Notes: a model not told the origin generated them from the letters alone. A stretch of 42,134 nucleotides of DNA from Priapulus caudatus (GCF_000485595.1 NW_014577134.1:516967-559100), one strand, 5' to 3'. Shown: positions 22,045-32,765, counted from the stretch's first letter. Numbers and translations are program-made.

Positions 22045-22378
22045 CTAAGTGGGGCAGATGGGGTCGTTGTCGTATCAGGTACTACAGATATGTACCCGAA
22101 GTAGTTTTAGGTTGTTTAGTATTATGTTTATATTTTTATATGAGGTATATGTTTAGGGTTAGTGTTAGGGTTAGGGTTAGGGTTAGTGTTAGGGTTAGGG
22201 TTAGGGTTAGGGTTAGGGTTAGGGTTAGTGTTAGGGTTAGGGTTAGGGTTAGTGTTAGGGTTAGGGTACACTTCTGTAATACAAGTCTGGTAGGCCTGCA
22301 CTTTGTGTATACATGTATGTACCTCGGGTAAATATCTGTAGTACCTGATACGACAACGACCCCTTGAGCCTAAGTGGG
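22045..22378. mobile_element. TIR element with telomere-like core and 9-bp target duplication
   Basis: The element proper is 22054-22369. Its ends are inverted repeats of ~45 bp: GGGGTCGTTGTCGTATCAGG and GTACTACAGATATGTACCCG on the left, complemented on the right. The exact 9-base direct repeat CTAAGTGGG flanks it (22045-22053 and 22370-22378), the duplication size typical of Mutator-like elements. The core 22150-22266 is a run of TTAGGG units interspersed with GTTAGT variants. Translation over this run gives only RVRVSV repeats. The outer TIR bases (GC, four variable bases, GGGTC or GGGGTC) resemble those of family 1, suggesting a shared transposase source. Confidence 0.85.
22150..22266. repeat. 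Internal (TTAGGG)n telomere-like tract
   Basis: Roughly eighteen TTAGGG or GTTAGT units, regular but with periodic T-for-G variants, contained within the inverted-repeat element. It is therefore not evidence of a chromosome end. Confidence 0.95.
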
Positions 22379-23572
22379 CAATTGTAACCAGCTAACCTGT
22401 ATCTACCAAAACATCAGATATTATTATTAATATAATATATAATATATTAATGATAAAAAATCTAATGTTGTCATGTATTTTTCTTAGTATCACTAGGTAG
22501 ATAAGACGAAGAGTAAGAGTCTAGATCATGCAGAAACAAGATCGGCCAACCATATGATACTTTTGAATTAATTAAAGGCATAATAGGCACCTTGATTATA
22601 CAAAGTTGACGAATGCTACAGTAACTGGCACCTTCTGTAGTTAATAAGTGCATTACCTTATAGTCAAACGCGTATTAGTTTGTCCAATATCACTGCTAAT
22701 TACTAAGAAATGTCTAACTGAAATCTGTAAATCTGGTCATCTGGCGCCAACGCTAAATTGGTTGCCAAGCAAAATAGCCTCGAATTCGGTTAGGCAACGT
22801 CACATGTTGCTACGGGTGTTTAGCAGAGAATTGTTTGTCCCGGGATGCTTATATACCACTAATGAGCTAGTAGAATGTATCTCTGGGTGTATTCTGGGTA
22901 TTGAGGCACAAGTAAATAATCGTGGGTGCAAATGAACGGGTACCCACATGTCTTCAATTTCAGACACAGGTGTATTCGTTTGACCAATATACGTAAATAC
23001 GCGTAGTGCCGTCTGCTTTCCATGTTTAGTCTGTGGCCGTGGTTAGTCCGCGATCCTCCCATAGCGTTGGCCCCCAACACAGCCTATACTTCATTATCAC
23101 GAGCGTCTGTGATTCGTACGTAGATTCCACGTTCATTACATATCAGCGCTACTCGTTCGGTTGCTATCGCTAGCGTTGCGTACGGCGAGCGAAAGCATGC
23201 ATGGCGTGCGTGCGCTTTTTGCATGCGTCGCGAAATTGTCCGGTTGGACCTATATAATCGTGTATCAGCGCACGTCGTCTTCGAAGTATGCGGTTTTCGA
23301 AACTGTCAACAAGTCAAGTCAACTGATTCGTGGACTGCGATTTCAATACCGACATTTCCTTAGTACCAGCGGCAGCATATTGGACACACCTAATGACGCG
23401 TTTGGCATATAGGTAATGTACTTATTCAACTACACGGTGGCCAGTTACTCTACGCATTCCGTTAAAATTGCATAATCGATGGGCCTATTATCGCTTTACT
23501 TATTGTCTGTGATGCATAATTGATACAATGCGCAATAAACAGTATTAAAAGCCCTATACTAGTAATAAACAC
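22379..23572. other. No confident gene; possible CFAP46 5' region
   Basis: AT-rich to 22740, then more GC- and CpG-containing (22740-23410). At 22761-22774 GTTGCCAAGCAAAA and at 22789-22797 the complement of GTTGCCTAACC look like X-box half-site pairs, upstream of the first recognised CFAP46 exon. I could not find the missing N-terminal exon. A plus-strand frame at 23161-23412 has no recognisable family. Confidence 0.4.
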
Positions 23573-23579
23573 AGACAAG

Positions 23580-23776
23580 AGTGTGTGTATGTGTGTGCGC
23601 GTGTGTGCGTGTGTGTGTGTATGTGTGTGTGTTGTGTGAACACGAGCCGCTGGAGGCCAAGTTTTCAAAAGCTATAAGCCTATTATATACAGACGAAGCG
23701 GCGGGAGCGACGCGAAATCTTATACTCTTTGAAACTTGAGGCCTCCAGGCCTGTGGTGTGACTGTGTCTGTGTGTG

Positions 23777-23848
<72 letters not shown>

Positions 23849-24050
23849 CGTGTGTGTGTGTGTCACTGTGTGTGCGCGCGCGTGAGGGGGTATGTGTGTG
23901 TTTGTGACACTGTGTGTGGGAGGGGATGTGAGTGTGTGTGTGTGTGTGTGCGTGGGGGGATGTGTGTGTGTTTGTGGGGGGTGGGTGCCGTGTGGGGGGA
24001 TATGTACGTGTTTGTGTGCGTGCGTCCGTCGTGCGCGCGTGCGTGTCAGA
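23580..24050. repeat. (GT)n/(GC)-rich microsatellite blocks
   Basis: A GT-rich block at 23580-23632, then a purer (TG)n run at 23785-23845 grading into TG/CG/GGGG-rich sequence to 24050. All frames across it are low-complexity (Thr-His or Val-Cys repeats) and should not be called genes. Confidence 0.95.
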
Positions 24051-24354
24051 ATCTGATACCTGCACACACTAGGTGTTCAGTTGAGCTAAAAATTAATTTC
24101 GGCATTCAATAAATGATTTAACTAATTTCAGTTTAATTATTTACATCCAGGAATGTATCTGTTGTGTTGAGTGTTGTTGTCCTATGGTTGTTGTCACCAT
24201 AGGTTGTCACTCTCGGGTCGCAAGGGACGCGTTAATCACACACCCGACACCGCTGAACATCCCAAGAATCGCTAATAAAATCCAAACTGTTTTAAATTTC
24301 CCAGAGTGCATTGTGCTCGACGAAGTATGCCGAGTGCTGGATCAAACTCCACGA

Positions 24355-24622
24355 CAGATGGCGCTCTCGCTCATGGGCTCAATCCAATCGGGCACCCTCG
24401 GACCATTCAACAGAATAGCGGCAACTCTTTTCTAGGCATGACGGCAAGAGTCGAATGGGTTTTCCGATTGGGGCTCAATCTATCCTGAGTATCGGCTCTG
24501 GTATCGGTCACAGAAATAGAATAGAAGTTCTATTTTCTATCTTCTATTCTATTTCTGTGGTATCGGTATCCTGAGTGTGGGTATCCTGAGTGAACGAAGG
24601 GGCACTGCATGCAGTTTGGTGC
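24355..24622. repeat. Second copy of the interspersed repeat seen at 20045-20242
   Basis: Shares GATGGCGCTCTCGCTCATGG near its start and GCACTGCATGCAGTTTGG near its end with 20045-20128. The interior is expanded, with repeated ATCCTGAGT motifs and a nested 51-bp fold-back (24509-24559). Confidence 0.65.
24501..24567. mobile_element. 51-bp perfect fold-back flanked by 8-bp direct repeats
   Basis: Left arm CACAGAAATAGAATAGAAG (24509-24527) and right arm 24541-24559 are perfect complements around a 13-base loop. The hairpin is flanked by GTATCGGT at 24501-24508 and 24560-24567, as expected for an 8-bp target duplication (hAT-like size). Confidence 0.75.
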
Positions 24623-24669
24623 TGGATCTGAGAAATGTGTCTGATATATATATAATCATATTTATTGAT

Positions 24670-24945
24670 TTATACTAGGCGGGGCAGTGAATTTTCTCAA
24701 GGTGTAAAAACTTGGCTTTCAACATTGGAGACTGTGAATCTCTCGTGGCTCGGATGACCACGTAAAATGGCGGTCCCGTCTCCAGTAATACTAAGGCCAA
24801 TGGGGTCGTAAAAGAACGACTGAGGGCGCAAAAGTACTCTGGCTGTGACCACCCTCAGTGCCTTTCGGCTAAAGGCTAATCTACCTAGCTTTACCCAAGC
24901 TAGGTCACACCCCGCACCCCATATAGCCCTGCGTTATTATCCACC
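24670..24945. repeat. Possible interspersed element remnant
   Basis: A GC-balanced block with internal dyads (TACCTAGCTTTACCCAAGCTAGGT region; GGAGACTG facing GTCTCC) stands out from its AT-rich flanks. It has no open frame. The texture resembles the 5' region of a LINE or a SINE, but I cannot assign it. Confidence 0.3.
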
Positions 24946-27900
24946 TAACCATGTAACGCAGTAAAAATATCCAGATCCAGATCCAGATACTGCGCAAGTT
25001 ATAAATGCAAATATGTTCACGTGCGCATTACAAAGGCTGATTATAAAACAACGGACTGTGACACTGTAAAATATAGATCTTAAAATTACGACAATCTGTA
25101 CAATCTGTACTGACAATGTGTAAATTATTATATTGTTCTCAGTTCTCATGTTCTCGGAGATAGAAGAGCTATTACGGGAGCCACGTGCATGCAGGCACGC
25201 GATTCCCCGCTTAACCTAAATCGAGCTAAGACAGCTAAGACTAATAAGACAGAGACGAATCCAACAATTGGTAAAAGTTTTGACCGCTTCACGGATTAGG
25301 AAATAATTGGTGCGGAGTTCTTGAACGGTTTTGACAGGGCCAGAACGTGTGTAACAACCTCTGGCACCTATATATCCTATCCCAATGAGCACATGTTGCA
25401 CGAATTATGCATATTTTACCTATCTAGGTGCACATCGTATTGTATATATACGTATTCTATTATACAAGATATGCAATTTATCAGGAGTAAATAAAAGGAC
25501 GTGCTTTTATTCACTCCTGAAGTCGTTACGCTGCATAATTTCGTGGGTCGCGCTTCCTATAATTCATTGCAAACGTCGGGCTGAAAAAACGTTGATTCGC
25601 GCTACTTTCTCTGTATTTCGCCGCTTCACATAACATAGAGACGATGGTTGGTTACATTTACCATAGATTATACAAACACGTGTTTGCATATATCTATGCA
25701 TGCACGAACATCTTTCATTGGCGCTGTTAAGGACGTGCGCATGCACCCATGCACCCAAGCACTTGCACGCGCGCGCAAAGACGCGCTCAAACAGACACAA
25801 GCACGGCGTGCCATCTTATCAGGTATAATTAAGCATTACTTCTTGTACTATTGCATCAGTTTGTACAGGAAAAAAGACACACGCAAAGGCTGCATCGTTA
25901 CGGTCGCGCCTTCTCGATATGACCGTTACGACACTTGGTGAGGAAATTCGGCTGAAACGCATTCCTCACACTCGCCGCTCAACGCGCCTTCCCGCTCTAA
26001 ATTGGCGCAACGACACACTTTACTACGATGCCTCATACCGCACTGGCAGTATCAGGATTCAGGAGTACACGAATGAAATATGCTGCATGAATGAAGGGTG
26101 GTGCATGAATGAAGGGTGGTGCATAAAAGGTGTTGCATAAATGAATGGTAGTATCGCATTTCTACAGAATTCGCCTTTATACAGCGTCCGTGCGCAGTAG
26201 CTCAGGTGTTCAGTTCCCGTTAGTAGCTTCTACCATGTGCGCGAGCATAGAAACAATCGGTAGATAATATAGATCTCTATACACTGTACATGTCTATGTG
26301 CGCGACACACACGTACCGTGAGGTGATGAGTATCCCTTACCTTACTTTTCCTACGAAATGTTATAGGATAGGGGACCAGTTTTAATTCATGAACGTGCTA
26401 TTCGTTTGGTTACTGAAGCGTTCTTTTGCGCAAATAGACTTGGAGAACTTGAGTAGATCGTAGAAATGGCTTCATATCTATATTACGTCTCTGTAGCTAA
26501 CTCCCAAATCTCAAAATAGAACTATAGCTAGACATTGTGGCACGTGTTTTCCCAGTTGTATTTAGTGTATATAGCAGTATGTAATGTAGATTACACGCAA
26601 TATAGGATTTCCGTAATATTTTGATTTTTGAATCGTTTCTTTTTCTACTCTAGATTTATCTTTCACACGAAATGCAACCAAGGGACAATCAGCTGTAGAG
26701 CTTGAAACTTAAAATTTGGTCTGAATTAGCCTACGTATTACATCAGAAACTCTTGATGGTCAGAGAAATATTGTGTGTTAAAGTGTAATAAAGCACGAAC
26801 CTGTGAACGTACATACATCACATGTCCATATATTCATGACTATAGGCTATCCATGAACGGCCAAGTTATATATATATAATTATATGAAATTTTATTGTTA
26901 ATTAAATAATTGTAATTGTTATTGGTAATTTTCTTTCAACCAAGTGGTCACCAACTGAGCGCTTGATTTCCCGGGCAACGGCAGGTGTCCTGCTAATGTA
27001 GAGTACTGCTAACAAAGATTATGATTATGAATATTTGTATGCATATCAAAAGTCAAATTTGAGTTCATCTGACAGGGGCGTAGACAGCGGGGGGATGGGG
27101 CTATATCCTCCCCACACTTATTGAGGTGGGGTGGCTTTCATTCCCCCTACTTTCAGAAAGAAAATGGGAAAAAATATTTTACAGACAATAAATACTGGAT
27201 ATTTATCTACAAATCCATCATCGCTATTCATACTCTCCTAATATATTATTACAGAAATGGAACGTGACATACATCTACTATAAAATGGCTGTAACTCGTT
27301 CCAAGAATGACATTATTTTACTGAAACTCAGACGGTTAATTTTGGAACCATATTATACGATTTTTTTTCTCAAAATTTCCAAAGTTTTATCACTGCTCAC
27401 GAAAGTTAAATCCTTGCTTTATTCAAAATTAAAATAGACCTATTGAGAGTTGCGATATTGATTTTCACGGGGATTGAATGGGAAATTTCATCTTACTTTG
27501 GGGGGGGGGGTGCTGAGACCCGACCGGAAGTATATTCCCGATTTTGTATAAGGGGTAAAAATATGCACGTTTTGGTTCAAATATGATTGTTTTTCTCATA
27601 TTTTTTGGCAGTTTTAACGTTCTTAGTAAAATATACGTTTTATCACAATTTCAGGAGGAGATGATTCCAGTGCTGTAGTTGTTAACGGGGGGTCGGTAGC
27701 ACGAGGCGGTCGCCCCACTAGAAATTTCACGGCAAAGGTATTTTGGCCTAGGTAAGTGTGCACTGGTAACCCCAGTGAGGGCATGTACATAGCACAGATT
27801 TGGTAGTAAGTATTTTAGTCTTTGGTTCCCCAAAGGTAAAAATACTCAACTCAACAGTGATGTTATTGTGATGAAGATTGTTTAATAGTACTGCCTCATA

Positions 27901-29130
27901 GTGCAGGAAATTGCATCGAAGGGGTGTTACTTTCAACAAAATCCCCGGACCCCCTCCCCCTAAACAGGAGGGGGACACGCCCTAAAGGAGGAAAAATCCT
28001 GATATTCTATGATAAATATGTCCAAAATTGATTGCTTTTAGATTGCAACTTTTTAACAATTCCACACAGTGGGAAGGAGACACCCCCTCCAACCTCCCCC
28101 AATATATATAAATATAAATGCCAACAGGTAATGGCCAATATTTGCGTTATGAAGTTCAAGTGTATAAAACTAGATAACAAAATGTGTTAAAAGCATACAC
28201 GTAATTCTAAATTACACATTTGTGTCACGGGAAACAATTCTTTGTCACTGCAGACTTCATCTATTAGATTTCGGTGTAGGAATTGGTATTAGTACAAATA
28301 TTGGCAAGGATATGAAATCAGCTTAGGCATCATTAGCAGGAATACATGAATTAAAGACCTCTAATTAATGTGCTCCTGCCAGTATGTGACACCATTCTGC
28401 AAGGAGGCAGCTAGGTCAAAAACATAGCCCAGCAAATTATACAAGTTTTAGAAAACTAGAAATCTTCGAACCTATCAGTTTGATTTGCTTTTAAATACTA
28501 CTGTACAAAAATAACTTCTTTATTATGTTGAAAGATCAGAAATATATCGTGAAACCAAGTGAGTTGTTTTGTTGAAATGATGCATGGTGGCAACTGAACC
28601 AGGTTTTCTCAAATTAATTCTCATACGTGCCTCGCGATCTTCTCCCCTGTGTATCGCTGTCATACAGGCAGTTTTAATTTTACAGGAAGCTTTTATACAA
28701 ACCCAAAACACAACTTTTGTAAGAACTAATCTTTCATTATTTAATTAACAATGCTTTTATGTACATGCACAAATTCACATCCACATACCTTTATTATCTA
28801 CACCCTACCAGCAACATTATTCCATCGTGTCTAACTCAGGGGTGAACTCTTACATTAGTTTACCCCGACATGACAATCGTGAGAAAAGTGATCCCAAAAA
28901 TTGCCAAAACCACATATTTCTGTTAGGCATGCTATGACATCCCAAAGATAATGGTTCAGATGATAATTACTTCAATTTTGTAACGGATCCACACATTGAC
29001 GAATGCAAACTTTTGTGGCAATTGCTCCATTATCTTTTTCAAGTTGTTTTGACAGTAGCTCGAAAACAGTTGTTGTCACTAGAACAATACAACAGGTTGG
29101 TTGTCAAAACAGTTGTGTTACCTAACATAG
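24946..29130. other. Long gene-poor interval
   Basis: I see no convincing exon on either strand. It holds short AT-rich tracts, a CpG-richer patch (25150-26330), tandem ATGAATGAAGGGTGGTGC units at ~26090-26125, and a G/C-run-rich, repeat-like part at 27073-28110. The latter begins with the element end CAGGGGCGTAGACAG (27073-27087). Missing 5' exons of CFAP46 could be hidden here. Confidence 0.4.
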
Positions 29131-29133
29131 GGA

Positions 29134-29139
29134 TTTATT
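29134..29139 (-). terminator. Candidate polyadenylation signal for MRPS6
   Basis: AATAAA on the minus strand about 340 bp after the MRPS6 stop. It is a canonical hexamer in an AT-rich context; no transcript evidence. Confidence 0.35.
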
Positions 29140-29476
29140 TCCAAACTAAACCAACCATAAGCTAAGTTTGCATTTCAAAACACCTGTGTATTTTTGGACA
29201 TGTTTACTATCAAATATGCTGCTTATGTATGGTATTGACTGTGAATGCAGCCAGCTGTGAATTCTCTACAGAATGGACATTCTGCGGCCAGTTGGGAATC
29301 CATTACACTACTATGGATATTCTATGGCCAGCTGTGAAGTCACTAGATAGTGCCAGAGATGACGCCGCAAACTGCCCAGATTACGACCGCTATCACACGT
29401 TGTCCGTTTTGCATCCCGCCGCATTGTTCGCCATTATCAGCTCCACATCCGGGAGATCGATCCCCGAACAGATCGC

Positions 29477-30771
29477 TCACTTCCTGAAGCTGGACAGGAG
29501 GTCCTTCCTGTAGGCAGCCGGTTTCGTCTCCTCCTCGAGCGTGCACGGTGGCGCCACCTCTGGTTTGTCTTCGGTGGCGTGGATGCCGCGCTTCACAATG
29601 TCGACGTCGCGGCCGATGTGTTCCATGAGCTCTGCTGTGATCGTCGGCGGACTAAAGTATCTCATCAGAAAGTAGCTGAAAGATTAAATTACAGAATACT
29701 TAACATAAATATATATATACATACTTCATATTTAATACAGAATACTCGCATGTGGGAGTATGGATATCTGCTAAACTGCTACCCATGCATATGCGCGCAC
29801 ACATGCATGTGTGTGTGTATAGGATAAGCCCTTCATCCGTGAGCAAATACATTTAAATTCTCGATAGTGCACGGCCTCAGCTGGGCTGTGCTGATTAAAC
29901 ACACTTCAGATTTTCAAACAGATTGAAATGATTTATTTCATATATAACTACACAATCACGATAAATCGGGATTCCTGCATCAGCATGTCCTCAGGTTTGG
30001 CACAACAGCCAACTATATCCGCATTCGCGCACACCCACACCGCACACCACACTCGCTCCAACACACACACTTGGCTTGACCAGGGTTCGTGTCATGGTAA
30101 CAGCTCTGCTCACCTTCCCTGTGTGTGAGTGACGCCATGGCGACGCATCTTGTATGGCAACGTGCACATGCCAAGGTTCTCTATCTTGGATACGACGCCT
30201 CCGCGATCGATAACAGCCATTGCAGTTCGCTTCAGCGCCGCCGCCGTATTAGGCTACGAACACAGTCACAGATTAGGGACGAATCATTGTTCGGTAATAC
30301 TAGATACAATAATGTAACCCAACAAGAGTAATGTAACCCTACTCTTGTTGGGTTACATTATAATATTGTATAATCTAGGTAATACTAACACTAATAGTAA
30401 ATACTAATACTTAGTAATACTATGTAATCATATGTGACACATTAATTGAATTTTCTGGAACCCTAACCCTAATACGTATGCCAGGTATCCCAAACCATAA
30501 TCCTATTCTAACCCTAATCATTATCTCTGTCTGACAGTACGCAGGCCCCGTATTTACGGTAGGCTACTGTCACTTTCACTTTCAGTAGTCAGGTAGTGTC
30601 AGTACTGACAGTGACAGTAGTCAGTACTGCACAGCATAGACTATACACTAATACTGACACACTAGCCTAGGCCTACACAGTTTGACACGGCAAAATCCTA
30701 GTGACTATTATTTATGTGCTTACTCTTTGCATCGTTCTGAGAATCAAGGTCAGCTCATACAGTGGCGCCAT
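29477..30771 (-). CDS. MRPS6: Mitochondrial ribosomal protein S6 (bS6m), complete, three exons
   Basis: Exons 30771-30724, 30253-30114 and 29675-29477 join in phase to give 128 residues (vertebrate MRPS6 ~125). Exon 1 starts at ATG 30771 and encodes MAPLYELTLILRTMQR. Exon 2 encodes PNTAAALKRT, VIDRGGVVSKIENLG and LPYKMRRHG. Exon 3 encodes SYFLMRYFSPPTITAELMEH, IGRDVDIVKRGI and a charged tail ending SSFRK before TGA (29477-29479). The order and spacing match human MRPS6 (YELALILK, RPETAATLKRT, DRGAIVRDLENLG, LPYRI, GGYFLVDFY, DIDVIRGNI), including intron position after the MQR motif. It is the bacterial bS6 homologue in the mitochondrial small subunit platform, binding rRNA beside bS18m. All splice sites are GT-AG. 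Confidence 0.96.
30302..30378. repeat. Long near-perfect fold-back in MRPS6 intron 1
   Basis: The arms AATGTAACCCAACAAGAGTA and TACTCTTGTTGGGTTACATT are exact complements. They extend outward imperfectly (AGATACAAT facing ATTGTATAATCT) around a 9-base loop. It would form a ~30-bp stem in the pre-mRNA. It resembles a tiny inverted-repeat element; target duplication not clear. Confidence 0.75.
30456..30520. repeat. Degenerate telomere-like (CCCTAA) tract in MRPS6 intron 1
   Basis: Several AACCCTAA units interrupted by unrelated bases, reminiscent of the cores of the TIR elements in CFAP46, but no inverted termini are visible. Confidence 0.5.
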
Positions 30772-30857
30772 TTTTTAATAAATATTTAAAGAACAACGGC
30801 ACATAAACAAGATGTTTTAGTGTTCTTAATCAGAAAGCATGATTGACTTGAGTTTTT

Positions 30858-31061
30858 CAGCCCCTTGGACCCCGGGCAAGGGCTCTGCCCCTGCACCCTG
30901 CCAGGGACCCTAGGGCGAGCCCCTAGACCCCGCCCATTTAGGGCTTTGCGCCAAGGCGCTCGCGGTGGGCGCTATTCGCGCACACTCTTCATATTATACA
31001 TTGCGATAGAATTAACAGCGAAATCATCTCCCCCACAACTGAGAACCTGTCTACGCCACAG
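30858..31061. repeat. GC-rich repeat ending in an element-type terminus
   Basis: 30858-30970 is built of CCCC/GGGG-bearing units (for example CTAGGGCGAGCCCCTAGACC) unlike its AT-rich surroundings. It is followed by CCTGTCTACGCCACAG at 31046-31061, the complement of the CAGTGGCGTAGACAGG-type terminus seen at 27073 and 40330. Probably the remains of a non-autonomous DNA element between MRPS6 and the Gly-rich gene. Confidence 0.4.
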
Positions 31062-31144
31062 TAAGGTAATGTATGCACGCGTCCTTGTATTTTAGATTTC
31101 TCAATATGTGCTTTCGGGAATCAGGCCACTGACTGCGCGGAGTA

Positions 31145-31238
31145 GGATAAAAGCGAAGAGCGAGCGATGATTCAGTGCACAACTGGTTCACACCCGTAGT
31201 CAAAGGTTCGTCAGACAGGAGCCTGTCAAATAATCAAG
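31145..31238 (+). promoter_or_regulatory. TATA promoter and 5' UTR exon of the Gly-rich secreted protein gene
   Basis: A TATA-like GATAAAAG (31146-31153) lies ~26 bp ahead of TCAGTG (31172-31177), an initiator-like start. The transcribed leader would end at the donor AAG|GTAAGA (31238). The block from TATA through CACCCGTAGTCAAAGGTTCG is repeated on the minus strand at 35127-35205, strong evidence that it is a real promoter-plus-leader unit. Confidence 0.7.
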
Positions 31239-31624
31239 GTAAGACGTCGTTTTGTTTCTATCTATCGTAATGCGCGACCTACTATATGCGTGCTATTGAA
31301 GATGTATATAGGAGAAATGAACAGTAACCGTAAGAACGTAACGTAACGAGGATTTGAGTTTAATCGTTTGACAGATCCCGCTCTAATATCACACACATTA
31401 ATGTTTCGTGTCGATAGAAGCAGATTGCTCATATGGTCTGTAAAGCAACTGGAAATGATATACTAAAAGTACCAGATGTATATGTCCACTATATCCAGTA
31501 TGAAGAAAGTTATGTGTAATAACTGCACATGTACATGTACATAGCACATACATTGTACACGTAACAGTAGATGTCGGACGTTTTGCTCTTAAGCTGTAAC
31601 AGTACGGTCGTCCGATCTTACAGG

Positions 31625-32765
31625 ATGAAGGTGTTGGTAGCAACAATCCTACTGGGCTGTGTAGCCCAAGCTCTGTGCGAAGCCCATGGAGAGGGAGGCA
31701 TCCTTGGGCTCCAGGGCGGAAACTACGGAGGCGGAGGTCGCGGTGGCGCTGGACTTGGTGCTTCCCATAGTGGAGGACAAAGAGTCACCGTCACCAAGAC
31801 GACGACATCTGGTGGTGCTGCTGGTGGTGCTGGTGGTGCCGGTGGTTTCCGTGCTGCTGGTGGTGCTGGTGGTGCCGGTGGTTTCCGTGCTGCTGGTGGT
31901 GCTGGTGGTGCCGGTAGTTTTCGTACTGCTGGTGGTGCCGGTGGTTTCCGTGCTACTGGTGGATCCGGTGGTATCGGACGTGGTGGCAGCAGCTTCAGCA
32001 GCGGCAGCAGCTTCCGTAGCGGCGGCACTGGCAGCGGTGGCTTCAGATCTTCCGCTGTCAAGAGTGGTGGCGGATCATTTGTCAACCTGCCAAGTAAGTA
32101 ACTGTAATTCGTTAGCGAATGTGTTTCTTAGCGAGTCTTTCCTTAATTTATTTAACGGACCTCACAGTACGAGATCATTAAAGTTATTAAGGCGGTATGA
32201 ATGCTGTCTGGAATACATATTCATGTATATATGCATTTACTTAAAATAAATGCGTTTCTGTTGTCGTCCTTCTTCAGCTTTTGGTGGCGACAACACCGTC
32301 GACATCAACAACTTCGCCAACATCGACGCCAGCACCTTCGGTTTCGACAACTTCGGCAACCTCTACATCAACGTCGAGGCTTTTGATTTAAAAGGATGGA
32401 GGAACACCGCCCAGGCCGCCGCTCCCCGTGAGGCCCTGAACCCCGCCCAGACCGAGCAGATCGTCGTCGGAAGCAGATTCCGTAACGGCTACGCGCGTCA
32501 GACGGAGACCAGCGGCGCCTCCAGGGAGGGAAGCGGAAGCGGAAGCTCCGGCATCGAGCTGTCTGCCACCCGCACCGCCAGCCAGGACGCCACCCAGCAG
32601 TTCACGCAGGAGGCTAGCGGAGAGGGCAGCACCGAGCAGGGAGCCGGATACGTATTCGAGAGGAACAACAACGGAGAGATCCGCTTTGTTCCCGTCGCCG
32701 TGGATTCACTGCCGGTCCACTCCGGACCCCGCAGTCAGCTGCCAGCCAGCGCCCGCCGTTTTTAA
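31625..32765 (+). CDS. Secreted Gly-rich, Ser-Gly-bearing protein of unknown family (probable extracellular matrix component)
   Basis: Coding exons 31625-32093 and 32278-32765 join in phase (CCA A|CT TTT) to give 318 residues; a non-coding leader exon ends at 31238. ATG follows the acceptor by one base. Residues 1-19 form a signal peptide (MKVLVATILLGCVAQALC). Residues ~20-155 are Gly-rich with three to four 36-nt tandem units encoding GGAGGAGGFRAA. Exon 2 encodes a compact Asn/Phe-rich segment (FGGDNTVDINNFANIDAS, FGFDNFGNLYINVEAFD), then Ser-Gly motifs next to acids (REGSGSGSSGIE, EASGEGSTEQG) that resemble glycosaminoglycan attachment sites. The C-terminus is SARRF. No transmembrane helix follows the signal. 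Codons in exon 2 are strongly C-ending (AAC, GAC, ATC), suggesting high expression. I do not recognise the family; a structural, cuticle-, mucus- or tube-type protein is inferred. Confidence 0.85.
31811..31962 (+). repeat. 36-bp coding minisatellite (GGAGGAGGFRAA)
   Basis: Nearly identical 36-nt units built on GGTGGTGCTGGTGGTGCC plus GGTGGTTTCCGTGCTGCT, degenerating at the 3' end. Likely length-polymorphic. Confidence 0.9.

Noticed and set aside
22150-22266. Telomere or chromosome end
   Set aside because: The TTAGGG tract is short, internal, variant-rich and bounded by inverted repeats with a target duplication; a gene continues on one side.
22005-22331. 108-codon plus frame with RVRVSV repeats
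   Set aside because: Translation of the TTAGGG tract inside a TIR element.
23559-24112. Long frames of Thr-His or Val-Cys repeats on both strands
   Set aside because: They are translations of (GT)n/(CA)n microsatellite in every frame, with no codon structure.
31686-32249. 187-codon plus frame and 120-codon minus frame over the Gly-rich exon
   Set aside because: Shadows of the true frame, caused by GGT/GCT repeats; they lack a signal peptide and splice continuity.
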